Assembly: GCA_004296775.1 (NCBI GenBank)
Contig: RHGE01000046.1
Location: 1-47,897 of the forward strand
Length of the DNA stretch: 47,897 nt
Source of the DNA: Marinilabiliaceae bacterium JC017
GTDB taxonomy: Bacteria > Bacteroidota > Bacteroidia > Bacteroidales > Marinilabiliaceae
Reading direction: 5' to 3'
This document shows positions 1 to 7,345 of the stretch, in pieces. The notes under the pieces were generated by a model. It saw only the letters and a list, made by a program, of their open reading frames with translations, was not told the origin of the DNA and did no database searches. Every line of letters starts with the position of its first letter. Position 1 is the first letter of the stretch. A program made the translations under genes and the position numbers.

Positions 1-95
1 AGGCGGGCGGAAGCGTTTATTTGACTAGAGTTTTTTGGTTCCTTTTTGGGGCGATGCCAAAAAGGAACTAGGGTCCGGGACAACGTCCCGATTAA
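1..95 (-). repeat. 200-base dispersed element, copy 1 (truncated by window edge)
   Basis: Matches the copies at 12889-13090 and 46740-46942 (same orientation as the latter). It contains the inverted repeat GTTCCTTTTTGG / CCAAAAAGGAAC with a 7-base loop, and the hairpin GGGAC-AAC-GTCCC. On the minus strand an open frame in the same register as the other copies encodes the same peptide pattern (PFWHRPKKEPKN). The rest of the element lies outside the window. Confidence 0.8.
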
Positions 96-423
96 AATAC
101 AGAGTCTTCAAGTCTTGACATTCTAACAAAAGGTAAGTCAGAGATGGCCGTTGCCCATATTGACGACTGTACAACCCGATCCTACCGTTACCTTCAAATC
201 AGAAAAGATAGAGATGCTTCTCACTACCTGGAAAAATATACCATTGAATATCTTAAGAACAAACTAATACACCTTGAACAACCTGCATCCAAGACAAAAG
301 CACTAATCCCTGGCAATGGGGTACTTTGCAAGTTTGTTATGTGATAGACAGTAGTGGTAACGAAAAGATTCGCAGAGGAACCGTTAACCCACAACACAGA
401 ACAGGGAACAGAAAACCAGAAAC

Positions 424-540
424 ACCTAACCTGGACAAACCAGAAAAGTAAAAAGTATCAAGTAAAAAGTATCAAGATGATTTACTGCTCACCATAAATA
501 TTCTGCCAAAAAGAACACGAATATTACGGATAAGACACCT
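424..540 (+). repeat. 107-base dispersed repeat, copy a
   Basis: Begins CCTAACCTGGACAA and ends near GATAAGACACCTA. It shares the order of blocks (ACCTGGACAA, CAGAAAAGT, GTATCAAG, CTGCCAAAAA, ATTAC.GATAAGACAC) with 28586-28702, 40833-40990 and the tandem array at 44711-45022. This copy has an internal duplication of the block AAAAAGTATCAAG. Confidence 0.7.
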
Positions 541-543
541 ATA

Positions 544-570
544 TTTTTTTCAGGGGAAACCTGAAAAAAA
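544..570. terminator. Strong A/T-flanked hairpin
   Basis: TTTTTTTCAGG and CCTGAAAAAAA form an 11-base perfect stem around GGAAA. The T and A tracts on both sides make it terminator-like in either direction, but no gene ends beside it, so its role is unclear. Confidence 0.4.
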
Positions 571-743
571 AGCCTCTTCGAGGGATTTTACTTAATGCTG
601 ATTGTTGTTCGAGATTAATATTGGTAAGTGCTGTCTATTTCAATCTGTTTCCATGTATTTCTATTTATTTCCCCCTCTAACTTCTGACCTCTAACCTCTC
701 TATATATTTCCATCCAATTTGAAAAAGTTGCGACCTAAGTGCC

Positions 744-777
744 TAAAAAAGGCCCTGCTTTTTCAAACAGGACCTTG
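744..777 (-). terminator. Terminator of iorB
   Basis: On the minus strand AAGGTCCTG and CAGGGCCTT flank a 10-base loop and are followed by a T run, 23 bases after the iorB stop codon. Confidence 0.75.
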
Positions 778-799
778 TAATATGAGACTTATTAAGGGA

Positions 800-1393
800 T
801 TACTGTGCATTAGCGACCACTCGTTCGGCCACTTCTTTACCCGCTCTCAGGGCTTTGAGGTTCATATCCACAATTTGCTCGCCTTTTCTTCCGAATATTT
901 TACGTATACCGGCTTCCAAAGCTTCAAAAGGCATCCCGAGGAAAGGAGCTGCTGCGCCTAACATGACAATATTACTGGCACGGGCCGATCCACAATCCTT
1001 GGCAATGGCATCGGCGTCCACCAGCACCACATGTGGATGACTATTCAATTCATCCATCAGGGCCTCATCCGAAGGATAATTATCAATATTCTTGAACGGC
1101 GTGGTATTAGTTACGACCCATCCGCTTTCACTTAAAAACGGTACATAACGCAACGCCTCCATGGGTTCAACCGACAAAATCAAGTCGGCACCTTTGAGGG
1201 AAATAAGATCGGAATAGATGGGTTCTGATGAGATACGAAGATTGGACTGCACATCGCCGCCACGCTGGCTCATACCATGCACCTCGGCTTGTTTCATGTG
1301 AAGGTCATTATCCAAAGCGGCCATACCTATTACAGCCGAAATAGACAGAATCCCCTGACCTCCAACTCCTGATATAATGATATCTGTTTTCAT
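800..1393 (-). CDS. iorB: Indolepyruvate:ferredoxin oxidoreductase, beta subunit
   Basis: 197 residues, normal for IorB. It is the gamma/beta-type domain of 2-oxoacid:ferredoxin oxidoreductases (POR family). With IorA it oxidatively decarboxylates arylpyruvates such as indolepyruvate and phenylpyruvate to aryl-acetyl-CoA in the cytoplasm, passing electrons to ferredoxin. The N-terminus reads IIISGVGGQGILS (residues 5-17), the GxGGQG signature of this domain, followed by the HGMSQRGG segment (about 39-46) typical of the family. It lies 246 bases downstream of iorA on the same strand and ends at a hairpin terminator. The 246-base gap holds no gene, so co-transcription is likely but not certain. 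Confidence 0.93.
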   Translation of the reverse strand: MKTDIIISGVGGQGILSISAVIGMAALDNDLHMKQAEVHGMSQRGGDVQSNLRISSEPIYSDLISLKGADLILSVEPMEALRYVPFLSESGWVVTNTTPFKNIDNYPSDEALMDELNSHPHVVLVDADAIAKDCGSARASNIVMLGAAAPFLGMPFEALEAGIRKIFGRKGEQIVDMNLKALRAGKEVAERVVANAQ

Positions 1394-1639
1394 GTGTTTA
1401 ATTTTATAGACAAGAGACTAAATTGATAAAAGACAAGAGACTGTAAACATAAAGACACCAAGTTCTTCATTTTGATCATCCTCTTCCCACCCTTACAGCA
1501 TCTTTACAGGTTGTGTCAAAATCTTTTATCATGTCTCGTTTCATGAATTTTGTTTTTGGTTTTAAGACTCACTTATCAAGTACAAATTTCCATTTCATGA
1601 ATAATCATTTGTCTTGACGATTGTCTCTCACATTTAATC

Positions 1640-3244
1640 TTAACTCTTTTGTTTGGCCTCTTTTCGCTTACGACGAGCAAGTGTTTGAATACATTCACGA
1701 CGCGGAATAATTACCGATACCCCTTCATAGGCAAACTCCTCTTTCATCATCTGCACCATTTCATCATGATTTTTACGATGAGGCACCACCACTCTAATGT
1801 GAGCCGGATCAACACCAATACCTTTACAGATCTCTTCAATCTTTCCATTGGCAGCCGAATGCTGACCACCCGTCATACCAGTGGTTTCATTATCACTGAT
1901 AATCACCGTCATCGAGGTTCCTTCCACCACTGCATCCAACAAGCCGGTCATACCGCTATGGGCAAAGGTAGAATCACCAATTACTGCTACAGACGGACGT
2001 AATCCTGCATCGGAAGCTCCTTTCGCCATGGTAATGGAAGCACCCATATCCACACAAGAGTTAATGGATTCATAAGGCGGTAATGCACCCAATGTATAAC
2101 ACCCGATATCCGAGAAAACATGTCCGTCACCATGCTCTTTCATGGCTTCATTTAGCGCACTGTAGGCATCCCGGTGACCACATCCCACACACAACGACGG
2201 CGGCCGATTGGCAACAATATCCGCCACTTTTTCATCCAGACTGACATCAAAGCCCAGCGCCTTTCCAACTAAATCCGGATTCAACTCCCCGTCACGAGGC
2301 AAGCTCCCGTCTAAACGGCCATGTACCGTCTTTCCTTTTCGGAAATAACCGGCCAATAACTCTTCCACCAAAGGATAACCTTCTTCCAGGATCATTATCT
2401 CATCACACAGCGCTTCCAATTCCATCACCTGTTTGCGCGGTATGGGATATTGACTGATTTTTAATACCGTATACTCACATCCCTGGGGATAATGCTCCAT
2501 TAAATAATTATAGGCAATTCCACACGCAATAATTCCCAACTTCTTATTGGGCCCTTCTACAAACTGGTTGTAAGGCGAATCCTCCGATGAACGTTCAAAG
2601 GCCTCCTGAGATTTCAACAAGGTCTTATAACGCACGCGTGCGATGGCAGGCAACAACACAAATTGGCGCATGTCATCCGGCAACACCAACGTATTCTCAT
2701 TCATCACTTCTTTACGCTCCACACCGGCTCGGGAATGGGCAATACGGGTTGTGATACGTATCAACACAGGCACCTTCAATGACTCACTCAACTGGAAACC
2801 AAAATAGGCCATTTCATAAGCCTCTTGTTGATTGGATGGCTCCAGAACAGGCATCATGGCAAATTTCCCATAAAAGCGGGAATCCTGTTCATTTTGCGAG
2901 GAGTGCATGGATGGATCGTCAGCGACAGTAACTAGCAAACCACCATTAACGCCGGTGATCGCCGCATTAACAAAGGCATCTGCTGCCACATTCAAGCCAA
3001 CATGTTTCATACACACCATGGTTCGTTTGCCTGCATAGGACATGCCTAAGGCAGTTTCCATGGCTGTTTTTTCATTCGCCGACCATTGGCTATGAACCTT
3101 TCTTTCTATGGCCTCTTTAGAGGCCTGCACAAATTCAGTAATCTCAGTTGATGGGGTTCCTGGATAGGCATATATTCCTGACATTCCACCATCCAGGGCT
3201 CCTTGCGCGATTGCTTCTGCTCCTAATAACAACAACTTTTGCAT
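1640..3244 (-). CDS. iorA: Indolepyruvate:ferredoxin oxidoreductase, alpha subunit (no ferredoxin domain)
   Basis: 534 residues. It binds thiamine diphosphate and catalyses CoA-dependent oxidative decarboxylation of aromatic 2-oxoacids with IorB. The N-terminal pyrimidine-binding domain begins LLLGAEAIAQGALDGG and includes YPGTPSTEI. The TPP-binding half has CVGCGHRDA near residue 353, and GDSTFAHSG followed by the SDNETTGMTGG segment. Classical archaeal IorA is about 600 residues or more and ends in two [4Fe-4S] ferredoxin motifs. Here the protein stops at a basic tail (RRKRKEAKQKS) with no Cys-rich motif, so electrons must leave through a separate ferredoxin. Shorter IorA of this kind is, as I recall, usual in Bacteroidota. 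YjbQ lies upstream on the same strand with a 112-base gap. Confidence 0.93.
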   Translation of the reverse strand: MQKLLLLGAEAIAQGALDGGMSGIYAYPGTPSTEITEFVQASKEAIERKVHSQWSANEKTAMETALGMSYAGKRTMVCMKHVGLNVAADAFVNAAITGVNGGLLVTVADDPSMHSSQNEQDSRFYGKFAMMPVLEPSNQQEAYEMAYFGFQLSESLKVPVLIRITTRIAHSRAGVERKEVMNENTLVLPDDMRQFVLLPAIARVRYKTLLKSQEAFERSSEDSPYNQFVEGPNKKLGIIACGIAYNYLMEHYPQGCEYTVLKISQYPIPRKQVMELEALCDEIMILEEGYPLVEELLAGYFRKGKTVHGRLDGSLPRDGELNPDLVGKALGFDVSLDEKVADIVANRPPSLCVGCGHRDAYSALNEAMKEHGDGHVFSDIGCYTLGALPPYESINSCVDMGASITMAKGASDAGLRPSVAVIGDSTFAHSGMTGLLDAVVEGTSMTVIISDNETTGMTGGQHSAANGKIEEICKGIGVDPAHIRVVVPHRKNHDEMVQMMKEEFAYEGVSVIIPRRECIQTLARRKRKEAKQKS

Positions 3245-3356
3245 AACTTGCGGAGATGGTTTTAAATTATTACTACTTTTTACTGGTTGACTAAGTAACG
3301 AATATTAGAATCCTTTTAATATGACATTTATCAATGGTTACAATTTATAAGTGATA

Positions 3357-3767
3357 TTAATAATAAACCGTAAGCACCATACGCCTTGCTCCCCCGTATT
3401 TCCGAAATTCACATAAATAGATACCCTGCCAGGTTCCCAAATTCAATTGCCCGTTTGAAATGGGAATAGTCAGGGATGCCCCCGTTAAAGAAGCCTTGCC
3501 ATGTGCGGGCATATCATCCGGTCCTTCCATTGTGTGCGTATAATCAGGATCCCTCTCAGGCACCATTTTATCTAGGATTAAATTCATATCCTCCCGAACG
3601 GAAGGATCGGCATTTTCATTAATGGTTAAACCGGCCGACGAATGTTTAATAAATACATTTAACACCCCTTGATCAGGCAGCGTTCCTAATTTCGCTTCCA
3701 CATAACTGGTTATTAAATGACACCCTTTTGAAAATTCTGGTAGTGTAAACTCTACTTGATTCACCAT
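3357..3767 (-). CDS. YjbQ/UPF0047 family protein
   Basis: 136 residues, the standard size of the YjbQ (UPF0047) family, small cytoplasmic trimers. The family hallmarks are present: FIKHSSAGLTINENAD (about residues 39-54) and the C-terminal GTWQGIYLCEFR, together with the HTMEGPDDMPAHGKASLTG stretch holding the conserved His residues. Some members have been reported to show thiamin-phosphate-synthase side activity, but the physiological role is not settled. It is read in the same direction as iorA. Confidence 0.93.
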   Translation of the reverse strand: MVNQVEFTLPEFSKGCHLITSYVEAKLGTLPDQGVLNVFIKHSSAGLTINENADPSVREDMNLILDKMVPERDPDYTHTMEGPDDMPAHGKASLTGASLTIPISNGQLNLGTWQGIYLCEFRKYGGARRMVLTVYY

Positions 3768-3814
3768 AGTTAAGGCAGTTTAGATATCTTATAATTTTAA
3801 TCGTACCAAATTAA

Positions 3815-3852
3815 AAATTAAAGGGTGGTTTTCCAACCACCCTTTAATTTAC
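3815..3852 (-). terminator. Terminator between anSME-like gene and yjbQ-family gene
   Basis: A long inverted repeat built on TTAAAGGGTGG and its complement surrounds a short TTCC loop and is flanked by A/T tracts on both sides. It lies downstream of the radical SAM gene on the minus strand and just upstream of the YjbQ-family start, so it probably ends the former transcript. Confidence 0.7.
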
Positions 3853-3962
3853 GATCCTACAAACTATTCCACAAGGGATTAACTACACTTACTATTCACA
3901 ATAAAAAAGAGTAATTAACCTACACCTGCTCCGAAGAATACTATCCTCATGTAATGAACCTA

Positions 3963-5165
3963 TTACCCCATAAAATCATGAAAGGCATTATAGGTATCAC
4001 CAGGTATTGAACCCTTTTGAATATCCTGCTGTTGCATTTTCCAATTCTTTGCCAATTCTTTATAAACAGGATCAGCATGCTCCAGAAAACGTATCGTAGA
4101 CTTACAGAAACGAGGCAAACCACTGTCACGCTTGTCTTTTACCCGGTCTTTCGTACAACCACCGAAACAATTCTTATACCACGAACAAGTTCTGCATTTA
4201 CGGGGCAATTTCGCTTTCAAACTACCAAACTGAGTTTGACGTTTACTATTTAGCATGTCAATCAACCGGCCATTTTTAATGTTACCCAGCTTCCAGTTGG
4301 GCTCCACAAAAAAGTCACAACTATACACATCCCCATTATGCTCGATGGTTAAATAAACACCACACTCCTCTCTCAAGGTACATTCCGGCGCCTGTATTCC
4401 CACATAGGTATGGAAGATGGAGTCAAAATTACGGATGTTAGTAGTAGGCATACCGTTTTGAAAATCGTTTATCCACAAATCAAACAACTTTACCAGGAAT
4501 TCGCCATATTTCTCTGCCGTCAATGAAAAATCAGCAGCTTTACCCGGATTATCCTTATCGGTTTCCACCACTGGAATAAATTGCATCCAGGTAAGCCCCA
4601 TATCCTTGTAAAACTGATACAACTCCTCCACATAGTCAGCCGAATAATCAGTAATGCAACACATGGCATTCACTGCCACACCGGCATCCAACAACAAACG
4701 GGCACTCTCCATTACCCGATCCCAGGAAGGTTGCCCATTTTTTTTCAAACGGTAATGATTATGTATGTGCTCTGGTCCATCTAAAGACAATCCCACCAAA
4801 AAATCATACTTCTTCAGAAATTCCGCCCACCGGGCATCAATCAGCATACCATTTGTCTGCAGCCCGTTCCCGACTGTTTTGCCAAAACCATATTTCTTCT
4901 CGAACTCAACCACCTTTTCATAAAAAGGTAATCCCATCAACGTGGGCTCACCTCCCTGCCATCCGAATGATATATTTTGCCCCGATTGCGCCATCACCTG
5001 ACGAATCAATTCCTCAAGCACCTCTTCACTCATCCTGTGCTGCTTTACCTCATTAAACAATTCAGCCTTTTTAAGGTAAAAACAGTAGGTACACCCCAAA
5101 TTACAATCCGGACCAGCAGGTTTTACCAGTACTGACTCCAATGGTTTTCTTGCTGCGAAATTCAT
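3963..5165 (-). CDS. Anaerobic sulfatase-maturase-type radical SAM/SPASM protein
   Basis: 400 residues, the usual size of anSME. The SAM-binding [4Fe-4S] motif is C21-NLG-C25-TY-C28, followed by FYLKK, and the core continues with FGWQGGEPTL. The C-terminal SPASM region carries many cysteines (CTLREECGVYL, YSCDFF, then CRTCSWYKNCFGGC) for two auxiliary clusters. Family members oxidise an active-site Cys or Ser of type I sulfatases to formylglycine without oxygen. No sulfatase gene is in the window, so the partner must lie elsewhere or the substrate may differ. It lies 39 bases downstream of the hydroxyacid dehydrogenase on the same strand. Confidence 0.88.
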   Translation of the reverse strand: MNFAARKPLESVLVKPAGPDCNLGCTYCFYLKKAELFNEVKQHRMSEEVLEELIRQVMAQSGQNISFGWQGGEPTLMGLPFYEKVVEFEKKYGFGKTVGNGLQTNGMLIDARWAEFLKKYDFLVGLSLDGPEHIHNHYRLKKNGQPSWDRVMESARLLLDAGVAVNAMCCITDYSADYVEELYQFYKDMGLTWMQFIPVVETDKDNPGKAADFSLTAEKYGEFLVKLFDLWINDFQNGMPTTNIRNFDSIFHTYVGIQAPECTLREECGVYLTIEHNGDVYSCDFFVEPNWKLGNIKNGRLIDMLNSKRQTQFGSLKAKLPRKCRTCSWYKNCFGGCTKDRVKDKRDSGLPRFCKSTIRFLEHADPVYKELAKNWKMQQQDIQKGSIPGDTYNAFHDFMG

Positions 5166-5204
5166 TTCCTATCTTCCTTTCTTCATTAATTTTACATCTA
5201 TACG

Positions 5205-6179
5205 CTACCAATGCGCTAACACATCCGGGTTAATTGCATTGGAAGGCATTCTTCCTTCAAAAGCAGCTTTAATATTGTGAGCCACAACCACCGACATTTC
5301 ATCCCTCGTTTCATAAGTAGCTGTTCCCAGGTGCGGCATCAATACCACATTATTCATCTCAAACAATGCTTCGGGAATATTGGGTTCTTTTTCGTAAACA
5401 TCCAAGCCGGCTCCTGCAATGTTACCCTTCTTTAATGCGTCAATTAAAGCCGCTTCATCCACCACCGGTCCCCGGGCAGTATTAACCAGGTAAGCAGAAG
5501 TTTTCATCAAATCTAACTCCTTCTTACCAATCATGTGTTTCGTTTCAGTCGTAAGCGGCACATTAAGCGACACCACATCGGACGTCTTCAACAACTCTTC
5601 CAATGACAGGTATTGAGCTTTATATTGCGCTTCCACCGCTTTATCAACCGGCTTGCGGTTATGATAGACCACTTCCATGCCCGAAGCCAGTGCCCGACGC
5701 GCAATAGCTTTCCCGATGGCGCCCATTCCTATTATCCCCAGTCGCTTACCCATAAGTGTGGTACTCAGATTTCGCATCACCCCCCATTGGATTCCGCCAT
5801 CCATCCGCAACCGATTATTCATCTCACCAATACGTCTGGCCACTGCAATCATCAACCCAAAAGCCAATTCAGCAGTCGGCTCCGTAACCGGATCCGGACT
5901 ATTGGTAACCAGGATGTTTTTGGATGAAGCATAGGCAACATCCACATTATCATATCCGGCTCCATAGTTGGCAATCATTTTTAATCCCGGTGCAGCATCA
6001 ATCACCTCATTATCCAGTTTATTTCCATAAACCGTTACAATAACATCACAATCAACCACCTTTTCTTTTAATTCTTCTTTGGAAAACCCATCCCCTGCAG
6101 GGTAAACAAACTCAGAACCGGGAAGATTTTCAACAAAACCGGCTTTAGGAACCGGTAACATGATTAGTATTTTTTTCAT
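5205..6179 (-). CDS. D-2-hydroxyacid dehydrogenase, NAD(P)-dependent
   Basis: 324 residues, typical of the family that includes glyoxylate/hydroxypyruvate reductase and D-lactate dehydrogenase. The Rossmann motif is GIIGMGAIGKAIARR (about residues 148-162). The catalytic triad is visible as Arg in NTARGPVVDE, Glu in YEKEP and His in MPHLGTAT. The sequence shows reduction of 2-oxoacids to D-2-hydroxyacids but not which substrate. It lies directly upstream of the anSME-like gene (39-base gap), probably in one transcript, with no obvious functional link between the two. Confidence 0.9.
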   Translation of the reverse strand: MKKILIMLPVPKAGFVENLPGSEFVYPAGDGFSKEELKEKVVDCDVIVTVYGNKLDNEVIDAAPGLKMIANYGAGYDNVDVAYASSKNILVTNSPDPVTEPTAELAFGLMIAVARRIGEMNNRLRMDGGIQWGVMRNLSTTLMGKRLGIIGMGAIGKAIARRALASGMEVVYHNRKPVDKAVEAQYKAQYLSLEELLKTSDVVSLNVPLTTETKHMIGKKELDLMKTSAYLVNTARGPVVDEAALIDALKKGNIAGAGLDVYEKEPNIPEALFEMNNVVLMPHLGTATYETRDEMSVVVAHNIKAAFEGRMPSNAINPDVLAHW

Positions 6180-6390
6180 CGGTTATTAAATTTATAATGA
6201 TCGGACAGAACCCACCATTTTCATAAGCGCCAACCGGTAATACCTTTTTCGTAGCTCGTATCAGCCCAATGGGTTCTATATTTCAGGTATTAGCATGCAG
6301 CCAACTGGATCGTCACATCCCTAATTGTATTGATCTGCTTGTTAACCCCGCATAAAGATAGTTTCATTAATACTTATGACCAATTCCTAA

Positions 6391-6414
6391 ACTCTTTCTT
6401 GGCAAAGAAAGAGT
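6391..6414. promoter_or_regulatory. 10-base perfect inverted repeat upstream of fic
   Basis: ACTCTTTCTT and AAGAAAGAGT face each other across GGCA, 33 bases before the fic start codon. It could be an operator for autoregulation of the toxin or a leader hairpin. The symmetry is seen directly; the function is inferred. Confidence 0.4.
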
Positions 6415-6447
6415 GTTGTAGTATATTATCTCCTCAACCTAAAATAG

Positions 6448-7050
6448 ATGAGCCGGAAATATTCAAAATATCAAGTGCCGGAACAAGAAAACCAACACGA
6501 AGTATTACCAAATTTCCTGGGGTATACCCGCCTGGAAGATTTGCACAAAGCTGAATTTGCAGGCTTTTTAAAGGCTCAATACATCCTCCTGGAACAACTA
6601 ACCACCTCTACTGTCTTTAATGCGAAATACATCCTGAATATCCACAAACTGGCCCTTTCCCACATCTATTCTTTTGCAGGAAAATTACGTACGGTAAATA
6701 TGTCAAAAGGAGGTTTTCTCTTTCCAAGCTCCCGATTTCTCCCGCATGTCATGCATGACTTCGAACAAAACATTTTGCTTCCCCTTCCGCAAGAATATAC
6801 GCATCCCGAACCGCTCATTAAAGATATCGCGAAAGTTCACGCCGAGCTCCTTTTTATACATCCTTTCAGAGAAGCCAATGGCAGAGTAGCCCGTATCCTG
6901 GCCAACCTAATGGCTGTCAAGCATGGCTACGATTTTTTAGGATTCTACAAAATACAAGGGAAGAAATTCGAGGAATATGTAAAAGCAGTACAAGCTGCAG
7001 CCGAACACAACTATACACCAATGGAAAAGATCATTCAGTGGATTTTTTAA
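6448..7050 (+). CDS. Fic/Doc family protein adenylyltransferase (class I type toxin)
   Basis: 200 residues. Fic proteins transfer AMP (or another nucleotide phosphate) to a hydroxyl of a target protein. The active-site loop is HPFREANGR (H138-R146), matching HxFx(D/E)(G/A)N(G/K)R with all catalytic positions kept. The beta-hairpin flap region is around KGGFLFPSS, and the upstream helix reads YSFAGKLRTVNMSKG. No (S/T)xxxE(G/N) inhibitory helix is visible in the protein, so it fits class I, where inhibition comes from a separate antitoxin. Such a protein is encoded convergently at 7031-7207. The start is the first in-frame ATG giving a full N-terminal region. A 10-base inverted repeat lies just upstream. 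Confidence 0.9.
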   Translation: MSRKYSKYQVPEQENQHEVLPNFLGYTRLEDLHKAEFAGFLKAQYILLEQLTTSTVFNAKYILNIHKLALSHIYSFAGKLRTVNMSKGGFLFPSSRFLPHVMHDFEQNILLPLPQEYTHPEPLIKDIAKVHAELLFIHPFREANGRVARILANLMAVKHGYDFLGFYKIQGKKFEEYVKAVQAAAEHNYTPMEKIIQWIF

Positions 7051-7207
7051 CTTCCACCTCCACCTGCTTAACCATCTCACGCAACTCTTCTTCAGAAAAA
7101 TTAATGCCTTCAATATTAAATGAAGTAATTATTGCGTCGACTGACTTTAGGAATCTCACCTCTGCATCCTGTAAAAAAGGGTGATTATCTATTACCTTGA
7201 TCTCCAT
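7031..7207 (-). CDS. Putative VbhA-like antitoxin of Fic
   Basis: 58 residues, found by reading the minus strand past the fic stop. It contains T-SFNIEG-I at about residues 28-35, an exact (S/T)xxxE(G/N) Fic-inhibitory motif, followed by an acidic amphipathic segment (NFSEEELREMVKQ). The spacing of motif and following helix resembles that of VbhA from Bartonella as I remember it. In known class I modules the antitoxin gene precedes the toxin in the same operon. Here it is convergent, and its last 20 bases overlap the fic 3' end. A TATCTTTG -7 box ends 4 bases before the ATG, so translation may be leaderless. Family assignment is inferred from the motif and position. Confidence 0.8.
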   Translation of the reverse strand: MEIKVIDNHPFLQDAEVRFLKSVDAIITSFNIEGINFSEEELREMVKQVEVEVKKSTE

Positions 7208-7211
7208 GCTA

Positions 7212-7219
7212 CAAAGATA
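7212..7219 (-). promoter_or_regulatory. Bacteroidota -7 box of the putative antitoxin gene
   Basis: TATCTTTG on the minus strand matches TAnnTTTG exactly and sits 4 bases before the ATG at 7207. No clear -33 TTG at the expected distance was seen. Confidence 0.5.
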
Positions 7220-7345
7220 CGGTTTTTTACAGTGAAACGCGCTATTTTATTGACTTCATAACACTTTTTGGCAAGGTAATTTGCACAATATTTTTCTCAT
7301 GCCGAAGTTATATGAATTTAGTACAATGTTTCTATTTTTACCGGA

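Larger units (their letters stand above)
1..799. other. Gene-free, repeat-rich stretch
   Basis: No convincing gene. It holds a truncated copy of the 200-base repeat element (1-95), a 29-base segment shared with 12791-12819 (136-164), a diverged CGCAGAG-type repeat fragment (about 356-420), a copy of the 107-base dispersed repeat (about 424-540), a strong A/T-flanked hairpin (544-570), a short CTAAC/CTCTAAC-type low-complexity tract (about 670-705), and the terminator of iorB. A 66-codon open frame at 144-344 begins inside the shared segment, has no recognisable domain and is probably chance. Confidence 0.7.

Noticed and set aside
144-344. 66-codon plus-strand frame in the first kilobase
   Set aside because: No domain or promoter, and it starts inside a repeated segment whose other copy (12791) does not continue the frame.
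3963-5165. Sulfatase operon
   Set aside because: No sulfatase gene flanks the maturase-like radical SAM gene in this window.
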